A DNA stretch of 41,750 bases from an uncultured Paracoccaceae bacterium (GTDB lineage Bacteria; Pseudomonadota; Alphaproteobacteria; Rhodobacterales; Rhodobacteraceae), in contig CATOSU010000007.1 in assembly GCA_951812615.1 (NCBI GenBank), positions 1-41,750 on the forward strand. Reading direction: 5' to 3'. Below, piece after piece: positions 9,014-16,573 of this stretch (the first letter of the stretch is position 1; each line of letters begins with the position of its first letter). A program made the position numbers and the translations under genes. The notes under the pieces were generated by a model. The model made no database searches and was not told the DNA's origin. It saw nothing but the letters and a program-made list of their open reading frames with translations.

Positions 9014-9799
9014 ATGACCGAGAACCAACCCCATGGCGCGCCCGCCCTGCGCGACGTTGATGTCGATATCCTGCGCGAGGCGTTGAAACGGGGTTGGAAA
9101 GACCTGAAATCCGCGCCGCTGTTCGGTTTGTTTTTTGCCGGTGTCTATGTCGTGACCGGGTGGCTGATGTACGCAGTGACCGCCGCCACGGGCACAACCT
9201 TCTGGCTGGTGCTGGCGGCGATCGGTTTCCCGCTGATCGGTCCGTTTGCCGCGGTCGGCCTTTACGAGGTATCGCGCCGGCTCGAAATCGGAGAGCCGCT
9301 GCGCTGGGGCGAGGTGATGGGCGTTGTCCTGCAACAGCGGCAGCGGCAATTGCCGTGGCTGTGCTCGATCATCATCTTCCTGTTTCTGTTCTGGTTTTTC
9401 CTCGGCCACATGATTTTTGCCCTGTTTCTGGGGCATTCGGCGATGACGAACGTGTTTTCCTCGACAGACGTGTTTCTGACCGCGGACGGGATCAAAATGC
9501 TGGGGTTCGGCACCGTTATCGGCGCGGTGTTCGCGATGATCATCTACAACATCACGGTTCTGGCATTGCCGATGCTGCTGGACCGGGAGGTTGATTTCGT
9601 CACCGCGCTGATCACCAGCTTCGGCTATGTTCTGAAGCATCCGGTGATGATGCTGGCCTGGGCGCTGTTCATCGCGGTGATAACCTTCGTGGCGCTGATC
9701 CCCGGCTTTCTCGGCCTGTTCGTGGTCCTGCCGTGGCTGGGCCATGCGACGTGGCACCTGTACGATCAGCTGGCCATCAGAGAGTCGGACGCCACGTGA
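9014..9799 (+). CDS. DUF2189 family integral membrane protein
   Basis: A 261-residue inner-membrane protein with about six hydrophobic segments: [97 protein letters not shown] and a last one ending in [15 protein letters not shown]. The N-terminal block [22 protein letters not shown] and the C-terminal [12 protein letters not shown] are typical of DUF2189. These are often annotated as cytochrome c oxidase subunit I-like, but no haem or copper ligand set is evident. The start at 9014 follows the amidase stop with GGAGG just upstream. Function unknown. Confidence 0.85.
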   Translation: MTENQPHGAPALRDVDVDILREALKRGWKDLKSAPLFGLFFAGVYVVTGWLMYAVTAATGTTFWLVLAAIGFPLIGPFAAVGLYEVSRRLEIGEPLRWGEVMGVVLQQRQRQLPWLCSIIIFLFLFWFFLGHMIFALFLGHSAMTNVFSSTDVFLTADGIKMLGFGTVIGAVFAMIIYNITVLALPMLLDREVDFVTALITSFGYVLKHPVMMLAWALFIAVITFVALIPGFLGLFVVLPWLGHATWHLYDQLAIRESDAT

Positions 9800-9823
9800 G
9801 GGACGTCCTGTAGCTTGCTGTTT

Positions 9824-10039
9824 TCAGGGCGTTTCCCGTCCCATAGCGACAAGGCGCGCGCGCAGGGCCGCCGCATCCGGGTGGCCCAGTTCCAGCGCGA
9901 ACACATGGGCATGGGTCAGGTAGAAGCCCGCCGCCTGTTCGGTCGGGGCCTGATCCGCGGCCTCGGAATAAAGACGGATCAGCGCAACCCGGTCATCGGC
10001 GGCATGCGCGGCCAGAAGCCGCGCGTTCAGATCACTCAT
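9824..10039 (-). CDS. Small helical protein co-transcribed with the Rieske oxygenase
   Basis: A 71-residue protein (MSDLNARLLAAHAADDRVA to MGRETP) whose ATG overlaps the oxygenase stop as ATGA. It reads as about three amphipathic helices (LIRLYSEAADQAPTEQAAGF, YLTHAHVFALELGHPDAAAL) resembling a single tetratricopeptide-like pair. No signal peptide or membrane segment is present. Tight coupling suggests a role with the oxygenase, such as an accessory or stability factor, but this is inference. I do not recognise a named family. Confidence 0.7.
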   Translation of the reverse strand: MSDLNARLLAAHAADDRVALIRLYSEAADQAPTEQAAGFYLTHAHVFALELGHPDAAALRARLVAMGRETP

Positions 10040-11196
10040 TCCGCGGCCTGATCAAGACCCCGATAGCGCTCGACCTGCGCCGCGATCCAATCGTGGAACA
10101 CATGCGTCGGCCCATCCATCGCCGGGGAAAACCGTCCGCCATCAAAGCCTGGGGCCTGCCGCCCGCGCTGCATGCCTTCAACGACAAACAGATCCTCGAT
10201 AAACACTTCCTTCCATTGCGCCGCGTTGCGCTGACGCAGCGCCTCGTCCGTGTCAGGCGTCGGATAATACAGGTGGATATGTTCCGACGTGCGGTCCAGC
10301 GCCTCGGGCAGCAGGATGATGGCAAAGGCGTGGTCGCGGTGCACACCCAGCATTACGTTGGGGAAGACGGCGATGTATTCCGCGCCGGTGTCCCACTTGT
10401 CACTCAGGCCGTCGAAATCCGGAAAAACCTGCTGATCCTCGCCCTGCAGCTGGCGATAAACCAGCGTGCCCTGACCAGCGAAGGCGCCGGGATGTTCGAT
10501 GTGGTAGTGATCTTCGAGCCGGGAATAGCTGTTCAGCCCCGGATGCACCCAGGGCAGGTGGTAGCTTTCGCAATAGTTTTCGACCGCCAGCTTCCAGTTG
10601 CAGTTCACGTCCAGCCGGAAATAGCTGGCGGCACCACCGTGATGCAGCGGGCGGTCAAACTCGGCCCAGCGCGCGATCAGGTCCGCCATGGCCTCTTCGA
10701 ACGGGGCGGCATCGCCGGAAATGTTGATCCAGACCACGTCCAGCCAGATATGGCTGCGCACCTCGATCAGGCCCAGATCGTTCTTGTCTATGGCGTCGTG
10801 GGTGTTCTGCCCCGGGCCTCCGACATGCGGCGTGCTGACCAGCCGCCCGTCGGTGCCATAACACCAGCTGTGATAGGGGCAGCGGATCGCGCCTTCGATC
10901 TTGCGCGGTTCCTCGACCAGGATCATGCCGCGGTGGCGGCAGATATTCTGAAACACGCGGACCTGACCGCTGCGGTCGCGCAGCAGCAAGAGCGGAATAC
11001 CCTGAAATGTCAGCGGTTTCGCGTCGCCGGTTTCCGGCACGTCGCTGGCCACGGCCAGCCCGGCCCAGTTGCTTTGCAGCAGGGCCCGGCCTTCTTCGGC
11101 AAACACCTCGGGGTCGGTGTAGTGAGCATTGGGCAGCCCGTTTGCCGTTTCGATCGGACGGCGGACGGCGCTGAGATCTGTGACGTGATCGGACAT
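10036..11196 (-). CDS. Rieske non-haem iron oxygenase, alpha subunit
   Basis: A 386-residue terminal oxygenase of the aromatic-ring-hydroxylating/quaternary-amine family. The Rieske 2Fe-2S site is complete, with Cys86-X-His88 and Cys106-X2-His109 separated by 17 residues (CRHRG...CPYHSW). The mononuclear iron site has His213 and His218 in NYCESYHLPWVHP, with a later Asp in FIEDLFVVEGMQRG as the probable third ligand. Size and N-terminus resemble the GbcA/stachydrine-demethylase branch as much as the true aromatic dioxygenases, so an N-demethylation substrate is possible. No reductase, ferredoxin or beta subunit gene is adjacent. The start at 11196 (MSDHVTDLSAVRRP) follows a GAGGGA-type ribosome site. 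Confidence 0.9.
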   Translation of the reverse strand: MSDHVTDLSAVRRPIETANGLPNAHYTDPEVFAEEGRALLQSNWAGLAVASDVPETGDAKPLTFQGIPLLLLRDRSGQVRVFQNICRHRGMILVEEPRKIEGAIRCPYHSWCYGTDGRLVSTPHVGGPGQNTHDAIDKNDLGLIEVRSHIWLDVVWINISGDAAPFEEAMADLIARWAEFDRPLHHGGAASYFRLDVNCNWKLAVENYCESYHLPWVHPGLNSYSRLEDHYHIEHPGAFAGQGTLVYRQLQGEDQQVFPDFDGLSDKWDTGAEYIAVFPNVMLGVHRDHAFAIILLPEALDRTSEHIHLYYPTPDTDEALRQRNAAQWKEVFIEDLFVVEGMQRGRQAPGFDGGRFSPAMDGPTHVFHDWIAAQVERYRGLDQAAE

Positions 11197-11291
11197 GGAT
11201 CCCTCGCGATAAAAACTGCCGATCAGTTACCGCGGCGCTGTTACCCTGTCCGGTCTGTTCGCGACACGGTCTTTCTCACCGCGACAGGTTT

Positions 11292-12088
11292 TCAGCGAAA
11301 TTCCGCGTCAGGTTGCAGCAGGCGCGCGTGGAAAGGCAGCAATTCGTCCACGCTGCAGAACCCGGCCTGACGCGCGGCGTCCAGAATTTGGCCTGTGCCG
11401 CCGCCCAGATGTTCATAGACCATCCGTTCGATCCGGGTCGCATTCGGCGTTTCCCGCACGGTGCGGCTGACATAGCCGACCCAGTAGTTGTTTTCGAAGG
11501 ACGCGACCTTGCTGAGATAGTTGAACGAACAGGTCATCGCCCCGCGCCGGGAAATCACGGCCACGATCCCGTCTTCCTGACGTGCGATGAACCCGCGAAA
11601 TTCGCGCGAGGCGGCATCGACCGGCAGACCCTGCTGCCGCATGGCTTCGCGGGCCTCGAAGCCGCGCACATACGTCGCGCCGGAAACGCGGAAGACATAG
11701 ACGATGCCGACCACGAAACTGTTGAGGTCGACAAAGCTGCGGCGGGAAAAGCGATAAAAGCCGCTGGAAACACGTCTTCGGACAGTTCGGCAATCCCCGC
11801 ACCCACGAATTCGGACAGAACAGGCCCGGTCAGGATCGATCCGTTCTTGTGCAGGCTCGACACCGGTTCGAGCAGGATCCGCGCGTCCACCTCGAAAAAA
11901 GAGCAGATCCGTTCCAGCACGTCAGGCCGGGGAAAGCTCTCGCCGGACAAGTAGCGGTTGAATTGGGTCCGGTTGATGCCAAGCCGCCGCGAAAGCTCGG
12001 AAATGGACGGGTAGTCCCGGGCAAGCAAGCGCAGATTTGCGCCAAACATGTTGCGTAATTCCGCCGGTGAATGTGTCGTGTTGGTCAT
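11292..12088 (-). CDS. XRE-family transcriptional regulator, one frameshift
   Basis: The N-terminal HTH is clear at residues 10-65: LRNMFGANLRLLARDYPSIS, then ELSRRLGINRTQFNRYLSGE. It is followed by SFPRPDVLERICSFFEVDAR, typical of XRE/Cro-type regulators. Around 11770 the frame is lost: ELSEDVFPA continues one base out of phase as GFYRFSRRSFVDLNSF and runs to the stop at 11292. Restoring one G in the GCGGC run gives a 265-residue protein with a C-terminal alpha/beta sensor-like domain (GIVYVFRVSGATYVRGFEAR, GAMTCSFNYLSKVASFENNY). The indel resembles those in guaA and the DUF2306-like gene, so the gene is probably intact. It is divergent from the 115-residue gene at 12326 and upstream of the Rieske gene on the same strand, which it might regulate. 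Confidence 0.75.
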
Positions 12089-12144
12089 TTGTACCTGAAT
12101 TTCATCAAAACGCGGTCAGCATCGCAACCGCCCGATTCAGACGT

Positions 12145-12206
12145 ACGCCTCTGATTTAGCCTGATTTCCCCTATTTTGACGCTATACAGCATCAGGCGTG
12201 ACGCCT
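12145..12206. promoter_or_regulatory. Palindrome and direct repeats in XRE divergent region
   Basis: The 237-bp gap between the XRE gene and its divergent neighbour is AT-richer than its flanks. It holds a perfect palindrome AGGCGT-G-ACGCCT (12194-12206), a further ACGCCT half (12145-12150), and a CTGATTT direct repeat spaced 10 bases (12151 and 12161). These are good candidates for regulator binding sites. A TTGACG hexamer at 12176-12181 could be a -35 box, but no matching -10 is convincing. Confidence 0.35.
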
Positions 12207-12325
12207 ACTTGTGACAAAGCCTACCCGGGAAGACACAAAATGCAATAGTCCGACGCGCAATTTACCATGTCTCGATTTCTGGATTTGCCGCACACTTTGA
12301 GTCGGGACAGTCAGAGAGATTTATT

Positions 12326-12672
12326 ATGTTGGGAGTGGTTATCTGGAGCGACGCCGCATCAAGCAAAGCGGTAATTTGGTGCGAAGATCATGGCGATCTT
12401 GCATTTTATCGGGAACCGGACGCAGGAACCGACCTGTTGCTGGGGCCGGGGATCTGGTGGAGTTCGAGGTAACGATGGAACGGCAGTTCCGCTTCGCGCG
12501 CAATCCACAGTTGATTTCTGACACGTATTCCAGCGGTCTTGCCGATGCGCTCAGCTATTCGGCGGCCAGACCACCGGCCGAGCCGAAGGAACGCGGATCG
12601 GCGCAGGTCATCCCGTTCGAAATGGCCAGGAAAAAGGCGCAGGATTCGGTTCCGGCGCGCAGCCGCGGCTGA
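12326..12672 (+). CDS. Small conserved-looking protein, one frameshift
   Basis: ATG at 12326 opens MLGVVIWSDAASSKAVIWCE, which stops early after the frame is lost near 12440. The next frame continues AGDLVEFEVTMERQFRFARN and runs to TGA at 12672. Adding one G to the GGGG run gives 115 residues. The N-terminal half is beta-rich and reads like a cold-shock-type OB fold (KAVIWCEDHGDLAFYREP, then DLVEFEV), but RNP motifs are not obvious. The C-terminal half is low-complexity and basic. I recall similar proteins in roseobacters without a function. It converges with ilvN, with two bases between stops. Confidence 0.5.
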
Positions 12673-12674
12673 AT

Positions 12675-13235
12675 TCAGGTGCCGCGCAACAGCGCGGCAA
12701 CACCTGTACGGGCAATCTCGACCAGACCCAGCGGGCGCATCAGGTCCGCAAATGCGTCGATCTTGTCGGGTGCACCGGTGATTTCAAACACGAAGCTGCC
12801 CAGCGTGCTGTCAACCACATTGGCGCGGAAAATCTCGGCAATCCGCAGGGCTTCGACCCGGCGTTCGCCTTCGCCGGCGACCTTCAACATCGCCAGTTCG
12901 CGTTCGACCGACGCGCCTTCGGTGGTCAGATCGTGCACGTCATGCACGCTGACGATCCGGCCCAGCTGCGCCTTGATCTGAGCGATCACCTGCGGCGTGC
13001 CGGTCGTGACGATCGTGATTCGGCTGAGATGGCCGGTGTGATCCACTTCGGCGACCGTCAGGCTTTCGATATTGTAGCCACGGCCGGAAAACAGCCCGAT
13101 CACCCGCGCCAGAACACCGGCTTCGTTGTCGACCAGCACGGCCAGGGTGTGCCGTTCTTCGATATCCGAGAAAGACGGGCGCAGGTTATAGGCAGAATGG
13201 CTGGTGGAGCCTTTTTGGATGTGGAGGGGGGACAT
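12675..13235 (-). CDS. ilvN: Acetolactate synthase small (regulatory) subunit
   Basis: The regulatory subunit of acetohydroxyacid synthase. It activates the large subunit and confers valine feedback inhibition in branched-chain amino acid synthesis. It has 186 residues. The N-terminal ACT domain contains HTLAVLVDNEAGVLARVIGL and FSGRGYNIESLTVAEVDHTG. The C-terminal domain has RELAMLKVAGEGERRVEALR and FVFEITGAPDKIDAFADLMR. The long type (called ilvH or ilvN) matches alphaproteobacterial forms. It follows ilvB on the same strand after a 122-bp gap. The start at 13235 (MSPLHIQKGSTSHSAYNLRP) is the likely one. Confidence 0.95.
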   Translation of the reverse strand: MSPLHIQKGSTSHSAYNLRPSFSDIEERHTLAVLVDNEAGVLARVIGLFSGRGYNIESLTVAEVDHTGHLSRITIVTTGTPQVIAQIKAQLGRIVSVHDVHDLTTEGASVERELAMLKVAGEGERRVEALRIAEIFRANVVDSTLGSFVFEITGAPDKIDAFADLMRPLGLVEIARTGVAALLRGT

Positions 13236-13268
13236 GGGAACAATCCTTCGTAGTCGGATGGGATCAGG

Positions 13269-13350
13269 CCGGACATCCGGCGGCTTCGGTCAGGTGGGCG
13301 GTTTGGATTGCCATGCACCAATGCCTAGGCCGGCGGGATCGGATGTCCGG
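13269..13350 (-). promoter_or_regulatory. Intercistronic inverted repeat between ilvB and ilvN
   Basis: CCGGACATCCG (13269-13279) and CGGATGTCCGG (13340-13350) are exact reverse complements, 60 bases apart, in the 122-bp ilvB-ilvN spacer. Each copy is itself nearly self-complementary. No T-tract follows. It may be a processing or translation-balancing structure, or two copies of a protein site. Confidence 0.3.
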
Positions 13351-13357
13351 GACCGGT

Positions 13358-15112
13358 TCAAACCAGAACAGAACCTTTGCTGTCGATCACGCCCTGCGTT
13401 TCGGCTTCGCCCAGCAACATTTCGTTGTGGGGCTTGCCGGAGGGTATCATCGGGAAGCAGTTTTCATGTTTCTCCACGACGCAGTCGAAGATCACCGGTC
13501 CGTCATAGGCCAGCATTTCGGCGATTGCATCGTCAAGATCGGCGGGGTTATCGCACAGGATGCCCTTGGCGCCGAACGCCTCGGCCAGCTTGACGAAATC
13601 GGGCAGGGCCTCGGACCACGAATGCGAATAGCGTTCGCCGTGCAGCAATTCCTGCCATTGCCGCACCATGCCCAGCCGTTCATTGTTCAGGATGAACTGT
13701 TTGACCGGCAGGCGGTACTGAACAGCGGTGCCCATTTCCTGCATGTTCATCAGCCAGGACGCCTCGCCGGCGACATTGATCACCAGTGCGTCGGGATGCG
13801 CGATCTGAACGCCGACCGAGGAGGGAAAGCCATAGCCCATGGTCCCAAGGCCGCCGGAGGTCATCCAATGGTTCGGTTCATCGAACCCCATGTACTGCGC
13901 CGCCCACATCTGATGCTGGCCAACTTCGGTGCAGATGAACCGGTCCTTGCGGTCTTTGGTCAGCGCCTCCAGCCGTTCCAGCGCATGTTGCGGCTTGATC
14001 GAGGAGGTCGCGGGGCGATACGCGAGGCAATTCACCTTGCGCCATTCGTCGATCTGCTTGTGCCATGCCTTGACGTTGGCGGCGTCGGTCTTGCGCCCGC
14101 GCGATTTCCAGACCTTGAGGATGTCTTCGAGTACATGCGCCACGTCGCCGACGATGGGAATGTCGGTTTTGATCACCTTGTTGATCGACGACGGGTCGAT
14201 ATCGACATGCGCCTTGATCGAGTTCGGGCTGAACGCATCGCTGCGGCCGGTGATCCGGTCGTCGAAACGTGCACCGATATTGATCATCAGGTCACAGTCA
14301 TGCATCGCGAGGTTGGCCTCGTAAAGCCCGTGCATACCCAGCATGCCCAGCCAGTTTGCGCCCGACGCGGGGTAGGCGCCCAGTCCCATCAGCGTGGAGG
14401 TGATCGGAAAGCCGGTGGCCTCGATCAGTTCGCGCAACAGCTGGCTGGCGGCAGGGCCGGAGTTGATCACGCCGCCGCCGGTGTAAAACACCGGCTTTTT
14501 CGCGGTTTCCATCGCTTCGACGAGCTCGGTGATCGAGTCCAGATCGCCCTTGACCCGCGGCTGGTAATGGCTGGCCGATGGTTTCGGCGGCGTATAGGTA
14601 CCGGTGGCGAACTGCACGTCCTTGGGAATGTCGATCAGAACCGGTCCGGGCCGTCCGTTCACCGCGACGTGAAACGCTTCGTGGATCGTGGCGGACAGCC
14701 GGTCGGTGTCCTTGACCAGCCAGTTGTGTTTCGTGCAGGCGCGGGTGATGCCCACCGTGTCGGCTTCCTGAAACGCGTCCGACCCGATCATGAAGGTCGG
14801 CACCTGTCCGGTCAGCACCACGATCGGGATCGAATCCATCAGCGCGTCGGTGATGCCGGTGACCGCGTTCGTGGCACCGGGGCCGGAGGTGACGAGGACG
14901 ACACCGGGTTTGCCGGTGGACCGGGCATAGCCTTCGGCGGCGTGCACGGCGCCCTGTTCGTGGCGCACGAGGATGTGACGAATGTCGTTCTGCTGAAAGA
15001 CCTCGTCATAAATCGGTAGCACCGCGCCGCCGGGATAGCCGAATACCGTGTCCACACCCTGATCCTTCAGGGCCTGAACCACCATTTTCGCTCCGGTCAT
15101 TTCACGTGTCAT
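13358..15112 (-). CDS. ilvB: Acetolactate synthase large (catalytic) subunit
   Basis: The ThDP- and FAD-dependent enzyme that condenses pyruvate with pyruvate or 2-oxobutyrate, the first common step to valine, leucine and isoleucine. It has 584 residues. The catalytic Glu52 is in RHEQGAVHAAEGYA. The FAD-binding middle domain and the C-terminal ThDP domain (HQMWAAQYMGFDEPNHWMTS, GMVRQWQELLHGERYS) are complete. The ThDP/Mg motif reads AGEASWLMNMQE, with Glu where the usual GDG/GDA motif has Asp. The ATG at 15112 has GGAG 6 bases upstream. Frames further up (15124, 15133) lack one. An attenuator lies directly upstream and ilvN downstream. Confidence 0.96.
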   Translation of the reverse strand: MTREMTGAKMVVQALKDQGVDTVFGYPGGAVLPIYDEVFQQNDIRHILVRHEQGAVHAAEGYARSTGKPGVVLVTSGPGATNAVTGITDALMDSIPIVVLTGQVPTFMIGSDAFQEADTVGITRACTKHNWLVKDTDRLSATIHEAFHVAVNGRPGPVLIDIPKDVQFATGTYTPPKPSASHYQPRVKGDLDSITELVEAMETAKKPVFYTGGGVINSGPAASQLLRELIEATGFPITSTLMGLGAYPASGANWLGMLGMHGLYEANLAMHDCDLMINIGARFDDRITGRSDAFSPNSIKAHVDIDPSSINKVIKTDIPIVGDVAHVLEDILKVWKSRGRKTDAANVKAWHKQIDEWRKVNCLAYRPATSSIKPQHALERLEALTKDRKDRFICTEVGQHQMWAAQYMGFDEPNHWMTSGGLGTMGYGFPSSVGVQIAHPDALVINVAGEASWLMNMQEMGTAVQYRLPVKQFILNNERLGMVRQWQELLHGERYSHSWSEALPDFVKLAEAFGAKGILCDNPADLDDAIAEMLAYDGPVIFDCVVEKHENCFPMIPSGKPHNEMLLGEAETQGVIDSKGSVLV

Positions 15113-15148
15113 TTTCAGCTCCATACACGGCACGTTTCATTACTGCAC

Positions 15149-15174
15149 AAAAAAGCCCCCGAGGCTTCGGGGGC
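15149..15174 (-). terminator. ilv attenuator: rho-independent terminator
   Basis: Read on the minus strand, an 8-bp perfect stem (GCCCCCGA/TCGGGGGC, 4-base loop) is followed at once by six T. It sits 26 bases downstream of the leader-peptide stop and 37 bases before the ilvB start, the position of an attenuator terminator. Confidence 0.85.
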
Positions 15175-15215
15175 GCATGGGAAGGGGTATGGTTAACCGT
15201 TACCGGCCCATGCGC
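15173..15215 (-). promoter_or_regulatory. ilv attenuator: competing RNA helix
   Basis: GCGCATGGG, inside the last codons of the leader peptide (15207-15215 on the minus strand), is exactly complementary to CCCATGCGC (15173-15181), which abuts and shares two bases with the terminator stem. The 9-bp helix and the terminator cannot both form in full. A ribosome stalled on the Leu/Val/Ile codons or finishing the peptide would alter the balance. Which state favours read-through needs folding of the whole leader. Confidence 0.6.
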
Positions 15216-15247
15216 GTCCTTTCTACGATGACTACTAGCGTCAGCAT
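15200..15247 (-). CDS. ilv leader peptide (15 aa, Leu-Val-Val-Ile-Val)
   Basis: A 15-codon frame reads MLTLVVIVERTRMGR. Six of residues 2-8 are Leu, Val or Ile, with a contiguous LVVIV, the three end products of the operon it precedes. AAAGGAG lies 8 bases before the ATG and a promoter candidate lies at 15274-15302. Its stop is followed by competing RNA helices and a terminator. This is the classical arrangement for ribosome-mediated attenuation of ilvBN by branched-chain aminoacyl-tRNA supply. Confidence 0.85.
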   Translation of the reverse strand: MLTLVVIVERTRMGR

Positions 15248-15273
15248 CCGTGAGGCTCCTTTGGCTGAGCCGG

Positions 15274-15302
15274 ACATTAAGGAGGGGGGAAAGGGGCGTC
15301 AA
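15274..15302 (-). promoter_or_regulatory. Candidate promoter of the ilvBN leader
   Basis: On the minus strand, TTGACG (15302-15297) and TAATGT (15279-15274) are separated by 17 bases. Predicted transcription would begin about 20 bases before the leader-peptide ATG, placing the ribosome site just inside the transcript. Confidence 0.5.
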
Positions 15303-15502
15303 CCGGCAATTGTCTGAAATATGTGTCTCTGAGCTGCGGCGATTTGGCATAATGTTGCGAACGGGCGGCGCCTGCCGGAACAATCAGAAAATTCGCCTGT
15401 GGCCCGTCGCCAGTTTGCGACATCACGATGTCCGGAACAGAAAAGACCACACAATATCCCCGCGCCAGCCTGCAGGCAGTTTGCGGCGCAGGGAGAAAGG
15501 CC

Positions 15503-16354
15503 ATGTTTCAGTTGCACGAACTTGTTGATGTCGGGCGTTACCCGATCGACCGCACCGGCTCGGCGGGGCTGGCGCGCCTGATCGAGGATACGCGACAGGC
15601 GCTGGCCGATGACGGTTGCGCGGTGCTGCCCGGGTTTGTTCATGCCCGCGGTTTGCATCATCTGGTGGCCGAGGCCGACCGGGTCGCCGATCAGGCGCAT
15701 GTGTCTTTCGGACGGACCAACGCCTATTTTTCGCAGGACGATCCGACACTGGCGCCCGGCCACCCGGTGCGGCGGTTCTATGACCGCTCGAACGCCTTTG
15801 TTCCGGCGGACAATTTCGCGGCCTCGGGGCCGCTGCGCGGGATTTATGAGACGCCCGGCTTCATGCCGTTCATCCGCGCTGCCCTTGGTGAGAGCGAAGA
15901 CCGGTTTTTCCGCTATGACGATCCGCTGGCCGATGTGATCATCAACATGGTTGAAACCGGCAACGGGTTTCCGTGGCATTTCGATACCAACAATTTCACC
16001 GTTACGCTGGCGATCCAGAATGCCGAAGAAGGCGGGGCGTTCGAATATGTCCCGAACCTGCGCCGGGCGGATGACGAAAACTTCGACGCGGTCGCGCAGG
16101 TGCTGAACGGGGACGCCACCGGCGTTCGCCGGCTGGAGCTGCAGCCGGGCGATTTGCAGATTTTCAGGGGGCGGTATTCGCTGCACCGGGTCACGCCGGT
16201 GTCCGGCAGCACGCGGCGGTATGTCGGCATCTTTTCCTTTGTCGAACGCGATGGCATGTGCGGCGGGGTGGAGCGGACCCGGCAGCTCTATGGCCGGGTC
16301 CTGCCGCTGCATCACGAACGCGCAGGCCTGCGCGGCGACAGCCTGAGGGACTGA
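15503..16354 (+). CDS. 2-oxoglutarate/Fe(II)-dependent oxygenase-like protein
   Basis: A 283-residue soluble enzyme with the cupin-fold iron triad His159-X-Asp161 (GFPWHFDTNNF) and His228 (SLHRVTPV). Arg238 (SGSTRRY) is the probable 2-oxoglutarate anchor. The pattern is close to the ArpA/BesD-HalD group of amino-acid-acting oxygenases. True halogenases of that group replace the Asp with Gly or Ala. Here Asp is retained, so hydroxylation or desaturation is more likely. The substrate is unknown. The ATG at 15503 is chosen because GGGAGAAAGG precedes it; the frame is open further up without a ribosome site. It is divergent from the ilv leader and its 3' end overlaps a small convergent frame. Confidence 0.82.
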   Translation: MFQLHELVDVGRYPIDRTGSAGLARLIEDTRQALADDGCAVLPGFVHARGLHHLVAEADRVADQAHVSFGRTNAYFSQDDPTLAPGHPVRRFYDRSNAFVPADNFAASGPLRGIYETPGFMPFIRAALGESEDRFFRYDDPLADVIINMVETGNGFPWHFDTNNFTVTLAIQNAEEGGAFEYVPNLRRADDENFDAVAQVLNGDATGVRRLELQPGDLQIFRGRYSLHRVTPVSGSTRRYVGIFSFVERDGMCGGVERTRQLYGRVLPLHHERAGLRGDSLRD

Positions 16355-16527
16355 AAGGCGCGCGCGAAAATTCTACGAATTTTCAGGCGGTGGCCGGCCG
16401 GTCCGGCCGGTTGGGTGGTGGTCTTGGTGCCGGTCCGGGTATCGGTCAGCAGCGCGCTGTGTGTGCTGCCGGCCTGCCACGGGCCAAGGCCCAGCCGGAT
16501 CATCGTGATATGGTCGTAAGAGCTCAT
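16312..16527 (-). CDS. Small protein divergent from the WYL regulator (uncertain)
   Basis: A 71-codon frame starting at 16527 (MSSYDHITMIRLGLGPWQAG) with GGAGAC about 9 bases upstream. The first 45 residues look protein-like; the last 20 are Arg/Pro-rich and overlap the oxygenase gene by 43 bases, which looks like read-through into non-coding sequence. It could be the 5' remnant of a longer gene or an original shorter gene whose stop was lost through an indel. Its position opposite the YafY-type regulator, across shared operator half-sites, suggests it was the regulated target. No family recognised. Confidence 0.35.
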   Translation of the reverse strand: MSSYDHITMIRLGLGPWQAGSTHSALLTDTRTGTKTTTQPAGPAGHRLKIRRIFARAFQSLRLSPRRPARS

Positions 16528-16573
16528 CTGTCGGGTCTCCGTTTTTGACTGAAGCCCAGTTGAGCGCATCGCC

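Noticed and set aside
10093-11370. 425-codon plus-strand frame opposite the Rieske oxygenase
   Set aside because: Antisense to a complete Rieske enzyme; no motif.
13313-15019. 568-codon open frame on the plus strand opposite ilvB
   Set aside because: It mirrors the codon bias of ilvB, has no recognisable domain and is rich in His/Arg/Gly as GC-rich antisense frames are.
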